Source: Pseudomonas lundensis
GTDB lineage: Bacteria; Pseudomonadota; Gammaproteobacteria; Pseudomonadales; Pseudomonadaceae
DNA: 64,000 nt
Assembly: GCF_002269125.1 (NCBI RefSeq)
Contig: NZ_NQKI01000016.1
Location: 36,489-100,488, forward strand
Direction: 5' to 3'
The position numbers were made by a program, and so were the translations under genes. Shown here piece by piece: positions 55,609 to 64,000 of the stretch. The notes beneath the pieces were generated by a model, which did no database searches, had not been told where the DNA came from, and saw only the letters and a list, made by a program, of their open reading frames with translations. Each line of letters starts with the position of its first letter. The stretch's first letter is position 1.

Positions 55609-55818
55609 ATGTCTAATCGCCAAACTGGTACCGTTAAGTGGTTCAACGATGAAAAAGGCTTCGGCTTCATCACTCCACAATCCGGTGACGACCTGTTTGT
55701 TCACTTCAAAGCAATCCAGTCCGACGGCTTCAAAAGCCTGAAAGAAGGCCAACAGGTTTCTTTCATCGCTACTCGCGGTCAGAAAGGCATGCAAGCTGAG
55801 GAAGTTCAAGTTATCTAA
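55609..55818 (+). CDS. Cold-shock domain protein (CspA/CapB family)
   Basis: This 69-aa RNA/DNA-binding protein has one cold-shock domain with RNP1 (KGFGFITP, about 17-24) and RNP2 (DLFVHF, 30-35). [12 protein letters not shown] and [20 protein letters not shown] complete the fold. It acts as an RNA chaperone. A long leader and a strong terminator flank it, so it is a short separate transcript. Confidence 0.96.
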   Translation: MSNRQTGTVKWFNDEKGFGFITPQSGDDLFVHFKAIQSDGFKSLKEGQQVSFIATRGQKGMQAEEVQVI

Positions 55819-55834
55819 CTTGTACTGATCCAGT

Positions 55835-55867
55835 AAAAAACCCCGCCCTCAAAAGCGGGGTTTTTTT
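55835..55867 (+). terminator. Terminator after the cold-shock gene
   Basis: AAAAAACCCCGC...GCGGGGTTTTTTT, with an A-run and T-run on either side, possibly bidirectional with respect to mrp. A REP-like decayed fragment (AGCAGGAGCGAGCTAGCCCG) follows. Confidence 0.9.
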
Positions 55868-55938
55868 ATGCCCGTCCAAAAACATTAAGCGCCACGCACG
55901 CCAGCAGGAGCGAGCTAGCCCGCCCCCACTGCCGAATA

Positions 55939-57033
55939 TCAATCGTCGCTGTTGGTAATGCTGGGCATGGCTTGAGATGCCGCTTCGTGCAAGACGATGC
56001 GCGCCCCCACATGCCGGGCCAATTCCTGATAAATCAATGCGATTGGACTGTCCGGCTCGGCAATCGCCGTCGGCTTGCCGCTGTCTGCCTGCTCACGGAT
56101 GGACATCGACAATGGCAATGAGGCCAAGACCTCAACACCGTATTGAGTCGCAAGCTTCTCACCCCCGCCCTCCCCAAACAGATGCTCAGCGTGACCGCAA
56201 TTGGAGCAGATGTGGACCGCCATGTTCTCAACGACACCCAATACCGGGATATTGACCTTGCGGAACATTTCGACACCTTTGCGCGCGTCCAGCAGTGCCA
56301 GATCTTGCGGCGTGGTCACCACGACAGACCCGGTGACCGGAACTTTCTGCGCCAGAGTAAGCTGGATATCCCCCGTACCCGGCGGCATATCAATCACTAA
56401 GTAGTCCAGATCATTCCAGGCTGTTTGCGTCACCAGCTGCAACAGCGCGCCGGACACCATTGGACCGCGCCACACCATCGGCGTGTTGTCGTCGGTCAAA
56501 AACGCCATGGACATCACTTCAACACCGTGTGCTTCGATCGGCACAAACCACTTCTGATCACGGATCTTTGGCCGAGTGCCTTCCGGAATGCCGAACATTA
56601 CACCCTGGCTCGGCCCATAAATGTCGGCATCCAGAATACCGACCCGCGCACCTTCGCGCGCCAGTGCCAACGCAAGGTTTGCGGCCGTGGTGGATTTGCC
56701 CACGCCACCCTTGCCCGACGCCACTGCCACAATATTTTTGACATTGGCCAGCTCAGGGATTTGTCCCTGAGCCTTGTGCGCCGCAATCACGCAATTGACC
56801 TCAACCTTGGCAGCTGTCACGCCGTCCATGTTTTGAATGGCCATTTGCAGCATCTGCGCCCAGCCATTTTTGAACAGGCCCGCAGCGTAACCCAGCTCAA
56901 GCTGCACGCTGACGCGATCACCTTCAATATCGACATGACGGACGCAGCCGGCAGACACAGGGTCCTGATTCAAGTAAGGGTCGGTGTACTGGCGAAGGAC
57001 AGCCTCCACCGCTGCGCGATTGACGGCGCTCAT
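55939..57033 (-). CDS. Iron-sulfur carrier protein Mrp/ApbC
   Basis: This 364-aa P-loop NTPase delivers Fe-S clusters. It has an N-terminal MIP18-like domain (about 1-90), then the deviant Walker A VASGKGGVGKST (about 101-112), DADIYGPSQG and the metal-binding CxxC (HICSNCGHAEHLFG, about 272-285). A GGGAG ribosome site precedes the ATG at 57033, while the longer upstream frame has no homology. It is divergent from metG, a common arrangement. Confidence 0.95.
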   Translation of the reverse strand: MSAVNRAAVEAVLRQYTDPYLNQDPVSAGCVRHVDIEGDRVSVQLELGYAAGLFKNGWAQMLQMAIQNMDGVTAAKVEVNCVIAAHKAQGQIPELANVKNIVAVASGKGGVGKSTTAANLALALAREGARVGILDADIYGPSQGVMFGIPEGTRPKIRDQKWFVPIEAHGVEVMSMAFLTDDNTPMVWRGPMVSGALLQLVTQTAWNDLDYLVIDMPPGTGDIQLTLAQKVPVTGSVVVTTPQDLALLDARKGVEMFRKVNIPVLGVVENMAVHICSNCGHAEHLFGEGGGEKLATQYGVEVLASLPLSMSIREQADSGKPTAIAEPDSPIALIYQELARHVGARIVLHEAASQAMPSITNSDD

Positions 57034-57213
57034 GGGCAACTCCCGAAAGGTCTGATTAAAACAGGCCGCTATCCTAACCTTCTGAGGCGACCAAAGCAGG
57101 CTTTTAAAAGCCCTTGAAACACCATAAACCCACAGATACGTGTCCACGGGGTGAAATATATTGTCTGGCGCTTTATAGTGGCCGACCACCGTCTCATCAA
57201 GTAGCCGAGCCCC

Positions 57214-59265
57214 ATGTCCGAGCCACGCAAGATCCTCGTCACCAGCGCCCTGCCCTATGCCAATGGTTCAATCCACCTTGGCCATATGCTTGAGTACATC
57301 CAGACCGATATGTGGGTGCGCTTCCAGAAGCAACGCGGCAACCAATGCACGTACGTTTGCGCAGACGACGCCCACGGCTCGGCAATCATGTTGCGCGCCG
57401 AAAAAGAAGGCATCACACCCGAGCAACTGATCGCCAACGTTCAGGCTGAGCACAGCGCCGACTTTGCCGATTTCCTCGTTGACTTCGATAATTTCCATTC
57501 GACCCACGCTGAAGAAAACCGTGAGCTGTCGAGTGCGATCTACATCAAGCTGCGTGAAGCCGGCCACATCGCAACCCGCTCGATTACTCAGTACTTCGAC
57601 CCGGAAAAGAAAATGTTCCTGGCCGACCGCTTCATCAAGGGCACCTGCCCGAAATGCGGCACTGAAGATCAATACGGCGACAACTGCGAAAAATGTGGTG
57701 CCACCTACGCCCCCACAGATCTGAAGAACCCAAAATCAGCGATTTCCGGCGCCACTCCGGTGCTCAAAGAGTCGCAACACTTCTTCTTCAAACTGCCAGA
57801 CTTCGACGCCATGCTCAAAAGCTGGACCCGAAGCGGTGCCCTGCAAGACGCCGTGGCAAACAAAATTGCCGAATGGCTGGATGCGGGCCTGCAACAGTGG
57901 GACATCTCCCGCGATGCGCCGTATTTCGGTTTCGAGATCCCGGATGAGCCCGGCAAATATTTCTATGTGTGGCTGGATGCGCCTATCGGCTACATGGCCA
58001 GCTTCAAGAATCTCTGCGCCCGCCGTCCTGATCTGGACTTCGACACCTACTGGGCCAAAGATTCGACCGCTGAGCTGTATCACTTCATCGGCAAAGACAT
58101 CGTGAACTTTCACGCCCTGTTCTGGCCAGCCATGCTCGAAGGTGCAGGCTATCGCAAGCCTACGGCCATCAATGTCCACGGCTATTTGACGGTCAACGGC
58201 CAGAAGATGTCCAAATCCCGCGGCACCTTTATCAAGGCCCGCACCTATCTGGACCACCTGTCGCCTGAATACCTGCGTTACTACTACGCATCGAAACTGG
58301 GTCGCGGGGTCGACGACCTGGACCTCAACCTCGAAGATTTCGTGCAAAAGGTCAACTCGGATCTGGTCGGCAAAGTGGTTAACATTGCCAGCCGTTGCGC
58401 AGGCTTTATCCACAAAGGCAATGCCGGTGTGATGATCGAAGGCAACGCTGCACCTGAGCTGACGGATGCATTTCTTGCAGCTGCCCCGAGCATTGCTGAA
58501 GCCTACGAAGCGCGCGACTTCGCTCGCGCCATGCGCGAAATCATGGCACTGGCCGACCGCGCCAACGCCTGGATTGCTGAAAAAGCGCCATGGGCCATGG
58601 CCAAGCAGGAAGGCAAACAGGATGAAGTCCAGGCAGTGTGTGCACTGGGTATCAACCTGTTCCGTCAACTGATCATTTTCCTAAAGCCCGTGCTGCCCGT
58701 GCTCGCCGCCGATGCCGAAGCATTCCTGAATGTCTCGCCGTTGACGTGGGACGATCACACGACCCTGCTGAACAACCATCAGTTGAATGCATTCAAGCCG
58801 CTGATGACCCGTATTGATCCGGTAAAAGTACAAGCGATGACTGACGCGTCAAAAGAAGACCTGGTTGCGAGCCAGACTGACACAGGCTCCGCCGCCCCCA
58901 AAGGTAACGGCGAACTGGTAAAAGAACCGCTGGCAGCCGAAATCGACTTTGATGCCTTCGCGGCCGTTGACCTGCGCGTGGCGCTGATTCTCAAGGCAGA
59001 AGCCGTTGAAGGTGCCGACAAGCTCTTGCGCCTGACGCTGGACATCGGTGATGAGCAGCGCAACGTCTTTTCCGGGATCAAAAGCGCCTACCCGAACCCG
59101 GCAGAACTCGAAGGTCGCCTGACAATGATGATCGCCAACCTGAAACCGCGCAAAATGCGTTTCGGTATTTCGGAAGGTATGGTCATGGCAGCGGGTCCCG
59201 GCGGTGAAGAAATTTACCTGCTGAGCCCCGACAGCGGTGCCAAGCCGGGTCAACGCATCAAGTAA
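57214..59265 (+). CDS. metG: Methionyl-tRNA synthetase MetG
   Basis: This 683-aa class I tRNA synthetase has the HIGH-type motif [10 protein letters not shown] (about 19-28), a zinc knuckle [18 protein letters not shown] (about 146-163) and the KMSKS loop ([11 protein letters not shown]). An anticodon-binding helical domain is followed by a C-terminal tRNA-binding (Trbp111/EMAP) dimerisation domain from about residue 580 ([19 protein letters not shown]). It is monocistronic, with a hairpin downstream. Confidence 0.97.
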   Translation: MSEPRKILVTSALPYANGSIHLGHMLEYIQTDMWVRFQKQRGNQCTYVCADDAHGSAIMLRAEKEGITPEQLIANVQAEHSADFADFLVDFDNFHSTHAEENRELSSAIYIKLREAGHIATRSITQYFDPEKKMFLADRFIKGTCPKCGTEDQYGDNCEKCGATYAPTDLKNPKSAISGATPVLKESQHFFFKLPDFDAMLKSWTRSGALQDAVANKIAEWLDAGLQQWDISRDAPYFGFEIPDEPGKYFYVWLDAPIGYMASFKNLCARRPDLDFDTYWAKDSTAELYHFIGKDIVNFHALFWPAMLEGAGYRKPTAINVHGYLTVNGQKMSKSRGTFIKARTYLDHLSPEYLRYYYASKLGRGVDDLDLNLEDFVQKVNSDLVGKVVNIASRCAGFIHKGNAGVMIEGNAAPELTDAFLAAAPSIAEAYEARDFARAMREIMALADRANAWIAEKAPWAMAKQEGKQDEVQAVCALGINLFRQLIIFLKPVLPVLAADAEAFLNVSPLTWDDHTTLLNNHQLNAFKPLMTRIDPVKVQAMTDASKEDLVASQTDTGSAAPKGNGELVKEPLAAEIDFDAFAAVDLRVALILKAEAVEGADKLLRLTLDIGDEQRNVFSGIKSAYPNPAELEGRLTMMIANLKPRKMRFGISEGMVMAAGPGGEEIYLLSPDSGAKPGQRIK

Positions 59266-59281
59266 GACCCCGCGTATCACA

Positions 59282-59311
59282 TTCGCCAATGGCCTACCGG
59301 CCGTTGGCGAA
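59282..59311 (+). terminator. Hairpin after metG
   Basis: TTCGCCAA-TGGCC-TACC-GGCCG-TTGGCGAA is followed by CGTTCTT. It is a good stem with a partial T-tract. Confidence 0.7.
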
Positions 59312-59476
59312 CGTTCTTCAGTAGCCTCCCTTCCTGCCTTGTCGGATAATCAGCCAGCCTCGCTAGACTGCGACTATGACTGACCTGACATTCACGCGTT
59401 AATGCCAAGCCCGTTTCGATGATCCCCACGTCATGAACGCCGGGAGATGGCTTGCTGTCGTTGGAAACACCCCACA

Positions 59477-60469
59477 ATGAGCCTGATACAACAGATCGAT
59501 GCCTTATTGCCGCAAACTCAGTGCGGAAAATGCGGCCACCCGGGCTGCAAACCTTATGCGAAAGGGATTGCCCAGGGCGAAGCCATTAACAAATGCCCGC
59601 CTGGCGGAGAAGAAACCGTTCGCGCCCTGGCACAGTTGCTCCGCGTACCTGTCATTGAGCTCGACCCCGAACGCGGCTCTGCTCCAGCTCAAGTTGCGTA
59701 CATCCGCGAGGCTGAGTGCATCGGCTGCACCAAATGCATTCAGGCGTGCCCGGTTGATGCCATTCTCGGCGCTGCCAAGTTGATGCACAGCGTGATCGTG
59801 GATGAATGCACGGGCTGCGACCTGTGTGTTGCCCCCTGCCCGGTGGACTGCATCGAAATGCGCCCGCTCCCTGCGAATGTTATTCCAGTTGTAGGCGGAC
59901 TTGCGCAGCAAGCCGGGGAGTTCGAAGCGCGGGCAAACAAACGGCAGCATGCACGTTGGCGTTACGAACAGCGTGAAACCCGGCTCGCACGCGAAGAAAC
60001 GACCAGACAAGCCGCACGTGCGGCACGCTCGCAACCCACCGTCGCGGCACACTCACGGGCTGAAGCTGAGCCGCAAACACATGCCCTGCGGCCAAGCGGT
60101 CATGAAGCCGCGCTTAAACAGGCCAAAATTACGCTGGCCATGGCCCGGGCCCAATTGCACAAATCGCTAAAAGCCTTTGGTCACCCACCAACAGCTCAAC
60201 AACAAGCTCAACTCAACCAGCTCGGGCAACAGTTTGAATTGGCCGAACAGGCATTGGCGACACTCGAAAAAAGCCCTCAGCCACCAGCGCCCAAAACACA
60301 CCCGCAGGGTTCCGATCTCAAGCGCGCAAAAATTCAACTGGCGTTGCGTCGGGCAGAATTGAAAAAATCGATCAATCTGGATCTGCCAACCCAAGAACTT
60401 GCACCACTAAAAGAAGCTGTGGATCGGGCCGAAAAGCTGATTGCTTCGTTGACCGACGCCAGCTCTTGA
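59477..60469 (+). CDS. rnfB: Orphan RnfB-like iron-sulfur protein without membrane anchor
   Basis: This 330-aa protein starts directly at [20 protein letters not shown] and so lacks the N-terminal transmembrane helix of complete RnfB/RsxB. The Fe-S domain has CGKCGHPGC and NKC, and two ferredoxin clusters follow ([24 protein letters not shown]; about 80-125). The rest is a charged helical extension with two similar repeats ([20 protein letters not shown] and [20 protein letters not shown]). The other Rnf genes are absent: the next gene is nth. A cytosolic electron carrier, or a remnant with a new partner, is likely. Confidence 0.88.
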   Translation: MSLIQQIDALLPQTQCGKCGHPGCKPYAKGIAQGEAINKCPPGGEETVRALAQLLRVPVIELDPERGSAPAQVAYIREAECIGCTKCIQACPVDAILGAAKLMHSVIVDECTGCDLCVAPCPVDCIEMRPLPANVIPVVGGLAQQAGEFEARANKRQHARWRYEQRETRLAREETTRQAARAARSQPTVAAHSRAEAEPQTHALRPSGHEAALKQAKITLAMARAQLHKSLKAFGHPPTAQQQAQLNQLGQQFELAEQALATLEKSPQPPAPKTHPQGSDLKRAKIQLALRRAELKKSINLDLPTQELAPLKEAVDRAEKLIASLTDASS

Positions 60470-60541
60470 TATTTCTCAGACCGAGACCCAACTGTCCCAA
60501 CAGCGCTTGGACAGACAGCACATCAGGAAACGCCCTTACTC

Positions 60542-61180
60542 ATGAACGCCGCAAAGCGCCTTGAAATATTTCGTCGATTTCACGAAGACAATCCTGAGCC
60601 TAAAACGGAGTTGGCTTACTCATCACCTTTCGAATTGCTAATCGCGGTCATTTTGTCCGCGCAGGCAACCGATGTGAGCGTCAACAAGGCGATGGCCAAA
60701 TTGTTTCCGGTCGCGAATACGCCAGAAGCCATCTACGCTCTGGGTGTGGAAGGGTTGTCGGAGTACATCAAGACCATCGGTTTGTATAACAGCAAGGCCA
60801 AGAACGTGATTGAAGCCTGCCGATTACTCATCGAGCGACATGACAGCCAGGTGCCTCAGACACGGGAGGCGCTCGAAGCACTTCCAGGTGTCGGCCGTAA
60901 AACTGCGAATGTGGTGCTAAACACCGCATTCAGGCAATTGGCCATGGCAGTCGATACCCATATCTTTCGAGTGAGCAACCGCACCGGCATCGCACCGGGC
61001 AAGAATGTGGTGGAGGTCGAAAAGCAATTAATGAAGTTCGTACCCAAGCCCTACCTGCTGGATGCGCACCATTGGTTGATTCTGCATGGACGCTATGTTT
61101 GTCAGGCTCGCAAGCCTAGATGTGGGAGCTGTCGAATCGAAGACCTGTGCGAGTTCAAGCAGAAAACCTCTGATGATTGA
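60542..61180 (+). CDS. nth: Endonuclease III (Nth), base-excision repair glycosylase
   Basis: This 212-aa DNA glycosylase/AP lyase removes oxidised pyrimidines. It has the helix-hairpin-helix LEALPGVGRKTANVVLNTAF (about 108-127) with the catalytic Lys120, and the catalytic Asp in MAVDTHIFRVSNR. The [4Fe-4S] cysteines CQARKPRCGSCRIEDLC are near the C-terminus. It follows rnfB by 72 bp, the same neighbour relation as in other Pseudomonas. Confidence 0.97.
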   Translation: MNAAKRLEIFRRFHEDNPEPKTELAYSSPFELLIAVILSAQATDVSVNKAMAKLFPVANTPEAIYALGVEGLSEYIKTIGLYNSKAKNVIEACRLLIERHDSQVPQTREALEALPGVGRKTANVVLNTAFRQLAMAVDTHIFRVSNRTGIAPGKNVVEVEKQLMKFVPKPYLLDAHHWLILHGRYVCQARKPRCGSCRIEDLCEFKQKTSDD

Positions 61181-61286
61181 GCGATAGTGAATTTATGGGC
61201 TGATCGATTGAGAAAAACTTTTTTACCCTTGCGACATTTGTCGCTATAAGGAGCGCCAATAGCTGTCTTGGTCTGGAGTGAGCAGA

Positions 61287-61466
61287 ATGAGCACTGGCAA
61301 AGAAGAATTGGATGTAGACGATGAGCTTGTCTCAGACGAGCAAGAGGAGGTAGTCCCTCCCCCAGAGGTTGCGAAGACCAATCTCGCCAAACGCAGAACC
61401 ATTGATAACCTTCTGGAAGAGAGAAGACTCCAGAAGCAGCTATCAGATTATGACTTTGATCTTTGA
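61287..61466 (+). CDS. PA3496-family small protein
   Basis: This 59-aa acidic then basic protein has the N-terminal Asp/Glu-rich EELDVDDELVSDEQEEVV and a conserved C-terminal RRTIDNLLEERRLQKQLSDYDFDL. It lies directly after nth, as PA3496 does after PA3495 in P. aeruginosa, where it is annotated as a putative envelope-integrity protein. GGAG 8 nt upstream supports the ATG at 61287 over a GTG at 61278. A small palindrome, GCGACA-TT-TGTCGC, sits at 61231-61244 next to a CTATAA that could be its -10. Confidence 0.72.
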   Translation: MSTGKEELDVDDELVSDEQEEVVPPPEVAKTNLAKRRTIDNLLEERRLQKQLSDYDFDL

Positions 61467-61476
61467 TGAGCTGAAA

Positions 61477-61505
61477 AGCCTCCTGTTGCCCAAGGAGGCT
61501 ATTTT
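61477..61505 (+). terminator. Terminator after the PA3496-family gene
   Basis: AGCCTCC...GGAGGCT with a loop of about 10 nt, followed by ATTTTAA. Confidence 0.78.
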
Positions 61506-61524
61506 AATCATGGGGCCTGAGCAA

Positions 61525-61557
61525 ACGGCTATCCCGCCATACAAGCGAGATAGCCGT
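61525..61557 (-). terminator. Likely terminator of the response-regulator gene
   Basis: ACGGCTATC and GATAGCCGT form a perfect 9-bp stem with a 15-nt loop. On the minus strand it follows the regulator stop (61587) and is trailed by TTTGCTC. Confidence 0.6.
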
Positions 61558-61586
61558 CTAGACGTGAAACTTACTGGTGCCGCCGT

Positions 61587-62213
61587 TCACACTAAACCGT
61601 TGCGCTGAGCAAGCTCGATCAGGTCAACCAGTGAGCGAGCGTTAAGTTTCAATAACAAGCGTGTCTTATAGGTACTGACGGTTTTGTTACTCAAGAACAT
61701 CCCGTCCGCGATGTCCTTGTTACTTTTTCCGCGTGCCAATTGTTGCAGCACCATCATCTCCCTGCCCGACAAACGATTGACCATATCGGCTTCACTGGCA
61801 TTTCCAAGACTGGTGCGCACAGAGTGCAATGCTTGATTAGGAAAGTAACTGTATCCCGACAATACAGCCTTTATTGCACTGAGCAACTCTGTCAGATCCT
61901 GCTGCTTGCACACATATCCCGCCGCCCCGGCTTGCATGCAACGCATGGAAAAATGTCCCGGCGCTTGTGAAGTTAAAACCAGCACTTTCACAGGTAGCGC
62001 CGGAGTTGATAGACGAGCAATCACCTCAAGCCCGTCCAGTTTAGGTATTCCTATGTCGAGTATCACAATATCCGGCGCATGTTCACGCGCAAGTTGTAAT
62101 GCGTCCACACCGTTATCCGTCTCAGCAACGACTTCATAGCCATGTCGTTCCATGAGCATACGTACAGCAAGACGGATCACGGGATGATCATCCACGATCA
62201 GCACTTTATTCAT
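61587..62213 (-). CDS. NarL/FixJ (LuxR-type) response regulator, orphan
   Basis: This 208-aa two-component regulator has a receiver domain with the acidic pocket VDDH (7-10), phospho-acceptor D53 (ILDIGIPKLDG) and VLVLTSQ with the Thr switch. The C-terminal LuxR helix-turn-helix is LSGREMMVLQQLARGKSNKDIADGMFLSNKTVSTYKTRLL. It is like the RocA/EvgA-type small regulators of Pseudomonas. No sensor kinase lies beside it in the window, so the partner is elsewhere. The ATG at 62213 is used; a few residues more are possible. Confidence 0.92.
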   Translation of the reverse strand: MNKVLIVDDHPVIRLAVRMLMERHGYEVVAETDNGVDALQLAREHAPDIVILDIGIPKLDGLEVIARLSTPALPVKVLVLTSQAPGHFSMRCMQAGAAGYVCKQQDLTELLSAIKAVLSGYSYFPNQALHSVRTSLGNASEADMVNRLSGREMMVLQQLARGKSNKDIADGMFLSNKTVSTYKTRLLLKLNARSLVDLIELAQRNGLV

Positions 62214-63199
62214 GGGTAATTCCAATTTTCGCTGTTCGAATTTTTAGAGTCAGCACAATAGCCTAGTCGTAACACCCTGGGCATAGCGCCCCCCCCCCGA
62301 GCACTAACAGCCAAAGACATCACCTACATAAAATAACGATTTTCCCTAAAAAAAACTGCTCTAAAGAAAAGCTTCCCGCCCAACAAAGCGTGGACACCCT
62401 CACAAAATAAAACCGTATCCCACAGCCTGTACGGATACACGATTAATCAAACGAGTGTTTTATTGCAATTCCATCGCACTTACGCAAGCGACACTTCGAC
62501 GTAACACCATACATGTCATTTACGTCCTGAGATCCCTCCCGTTTTCGAATTGACACAAGCACCTTCGTGCTCCAGGGATCGGAGCCACAATCAGTTACTT
62601 GTGACAAACCTTATATCAACAATATTCGTCATGACAACACGTACAGACATGAAAATACGTCTGGAGCCATTGATGCCACATAAATAGCATTACAGAAAAA
62701 CTCTTAAAATATGTAGGCGAACCACACTAGCATGCTCTTATGCGCCGCCTGACACATTTAATTTCACGCAGCAAAATCTACTCTTATTTCTCATGAAAGT
62801 ATTTCAAATTATCACTTAAGGAAAGGTACTACAGATCATTAGGAAAAATATGCAGGAATCAATTAACTCTATTTTTTACGAAACATATCACAACAACCCA
62901 GCTAGACACCTCTATAGGCATTCATCATCCCACTGTTTGAAATTGACTACCCTGTAATAACTCCCTCTTTGACTCGAGACATAGACTACAACTAACGAAC
63001 AAAATAGCGCAGCGCATGCGCCCCGCCGGCGCGACCCAAGTAAATCTTGCGCATTCAAAATCTCACAGCTAACTTTATAAATAGACACATTATTAAAACC
63101 ACTCAAGGCCCGACAATAAACTCAGACAAAAAATAATTTTTACGATTACATTTGTCTTCTTTCATCAATTGAGGCCTTTTCAGACAAGCAGGTTCCCTT
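62214..63199. other. AT-rich region of almost 1 kb without a convincing gene
   Basis: This stretch is clearly richer in A/T than the rest of the window. Short minus-strand frames at 62912-63106 and 63103-63303 have no ribosome site or family-like sequence. It includes a run of ten C at 62290-62299 and several A/T tracts (for example 62340-62355 and 62690-62710). It could hold small RNAs, the regulator promoter or remnants of mobile DNA; none can be confirmed from sequence alone. Confidence 0.55.
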
Positions 63200-63958
63200 A
63201 TGCTTACGAGTAAACCCACTACAAAAAATCCGCTGACTGTAATTGCGATTTTTTCAATACTGACGCAAGCCTCGGCATCCGTTTCCCTGCCGTACATAAA
63301 CAAGGAGAATCAGGAAATCTATGTCTGGTTTTTGGTCGCATTCCCGATCGCACTGGTTATCCTTTTCTTTATTACATTGAATTTCAATAACAGAACGCTT
63401 TACTCACCCTCCGATTTCTCGAACGAGAAACACTTTCTGGACACAAATATTGAGTCGACAAACCCAAGAAAAGAGCGTGAAAACAAACCACTCCCACATT
63501 TAAAATCACCACCCAAAAAAATAACCGACCGGTCGGACATAACATTGAGCTTTTGCACCCCGCAAAACCTTGTACTGCTGCCTCAGAGCCATACGCACGC
63601 CCAGTCATCCACACACAAGCAAGGCACAAAAAAGGGCCTGAGCGAAGCCACCAAACGGCATAAAGAGCCAGAATCGGCCAAATACAAAACCTTTAAAAGG
63701 ACCATAACAGACGGGTTGCAGGTCGCTAACCTGACTCATTCAGATGAAGTCCTTACAAGCAAGCATGATCTTGAGGAGGTTCTTTCAACCATTTACAGAA
63801 ACATGATCTCATCAAAAAACTCAGCCGATAAAAACAAGGTGCTTATTCTGTTAATTAACAGCCATGTCAGCGAGTTAATAAATAAATACCCGCTCTCAGC
63901 GCTGAGTTATAAGAAGACTCACTTAGGGAATCTCCGAACAAGTTTTCAAATGTGCTGA
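63200..63958 (+). CDS. Two-helix membrane protein with a variable hydrophilic domain, function unknown
   Basis: This 252-aa protein has an N-terminal module with two hydrophobic segments (NPLTVIAIFSILTQASASV and VWFLVAFPIALVILFFITL). It is followed by NNRTLYSPSDFSNEKHFL and a long Lys/Ser/Asn-rich hydrophilic tail ending at a helical MISSKNSADKNKVLILLINS segment. I recall the N-terminal module (K-N-PLTVIAIF... LYAPSDF) from many bacterial proteins of different C-terminal content, often on accessory DNA. Codon use and AT content differ from the core genes. A possible next start (ATG at 63990) is cut by the window edge. Confidence 0.6.
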   Translation: MLTSKPTTKNPLTVIAIFSILTQASASVSLPYINKENQEIYVWFLVAFPIALVILFFITLNFNNRTLYSPSDFSNEKHFLDTNIESTNPRKERENKPLPHLKSPPKKITDRSDITLSFCTPQNLVLLPQSHTHAQSSTHKQGTKKGLSEATKRHKEPESAKYKTFKRTITDGLQVANLTHSDEVLTSKHDLEEVLSTIYRNMISSKNSADKNKVLILLINSHVSELINKYPLSALSYKKTHLGNLRTSFQMC

Positions 63959-64000
63959 AATACGCCTGACCACCTGATCCGAGCCGCCTATGAGCCAGAA

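Noticed and set aside
59477..60469. Possibility that a full Rnf complex operon is here
   Set aside because: No rnfA, C, D, G or E sequence occurs between metG and nth; only the RnfB-like gene is present.
62912..63303. Two short minus-strand frames in the AT-rich region
   Set aside because: Weak starts, low-complexity translations and no neighbours in an operon; left as non-coding.
63990..64000. ATG at the extreme right edge
   Set aside because: Only three codons are visible and the ribosome site is poor, so a gene cannot be supported.
1..64000. tRNA, rRNA, CRISPR arrays, transposases and phage attachment sites
   Set aside because: Looked for cloverleaf-like segments, regular direct repeats with spacers and IS-type genes; none was found that could be supported by eye.

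Overview
The window is a 64 kb stretch of a Pseudomonas chromosome, most likely from the P. fluorescens/P. fragi/P. putida side of the genus. The gene set (rapA, braCDEFG, dinG, dcd, mrp-metG, a lone rnfB before nth, a PA3496-family gene, the ligase-associated repair cluster) and codon use are typical of Pseudomonas. No rRNA, tRNA, CRISPR array, transposase or complete prophage was seen. About 60 protein genes are supported. The left end cuts an RND efflux outer-membrane gene.

Layout. 1-4 kb: the end of an OprM-type channel, then a three-gene operon (SQR-like flavoprotein, DUF1641 protein, SAM methyltransferase) followed by a striking 34-nt palindrome. 4-7.5 kb: a small conserved protein, a Pit phosphate transporter, a 37-aa CcoM-like oxidase subunit behind a near-consensus Anr site, and two small hypotheticals. 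7.6-15.8 kb: rapA, an MHYT-GGDEF-EAL c-di-GMP protein, a large tubulin/FtsZ-like protein, and a DUF2288 protein. 16-21.2 kb: the braCDEFG branched-chain amino-acid ABC transporter. 21.4-23.8 kb: a four-gene MNIO (DUF692) RiPP operon with a two-cysteine precursor. 24-25.6 kb, minus strand: an orphan Hcp, DUF4225 protein and small membrane protein cassette that looks like a type VI effector-immunity island, next to the remnant of a short-chain dehydrogenase gene.

26-46 kb: housekeeping and envelope genes: a lipoprotein, a FAD dehydrogenase, nhaA, a SlyB-like protein, pdxH, an OmpA lipoprotein with a histone-H1-like tail, and two tandem serine-hydrolase paralogs, one with Cys in place of the nucleophilic Ser. 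These are followed by a GH50-type agarase, dinG, a CopD-like protein, DUF1145 and collagen-like proteins, a run of SEC-C/YchJ/LEA genes, a YfcG-type GST and a penicillin-acylase-family lipoprotein.

47-54.4 kb: the ligase-associated DNA-repair cluster (MBL exonuclease, ATP-dependent ligase, Lhr-type helicase, PdeM/MPE endonuclease), interrupted by an aspartoacylase-like gene. 54.4-61.5 kb: dcd, a cold-shock gene with a long leader, mrp facing metG, an orphan rnfB without a membrane anchor, nth and a PA3496-family gene. 61.6-64 kb: a NarL/FixJ response regulator with no kinase beside it, then an AT-rich region of almost 1 kb without a convincing gene, then a 252-aa two-helix membrane protein. 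This end looks like accessory DNA.

The strongest candidates for little-described biology are the MNIO/two-cysteine-peptide operon, the Hcp-DUF4225 cassette, the tubulin-like protein and the Ser-to-Cys hydrolase paralog. All functional statements rest on motif reading and family knowledge; no database search was run.
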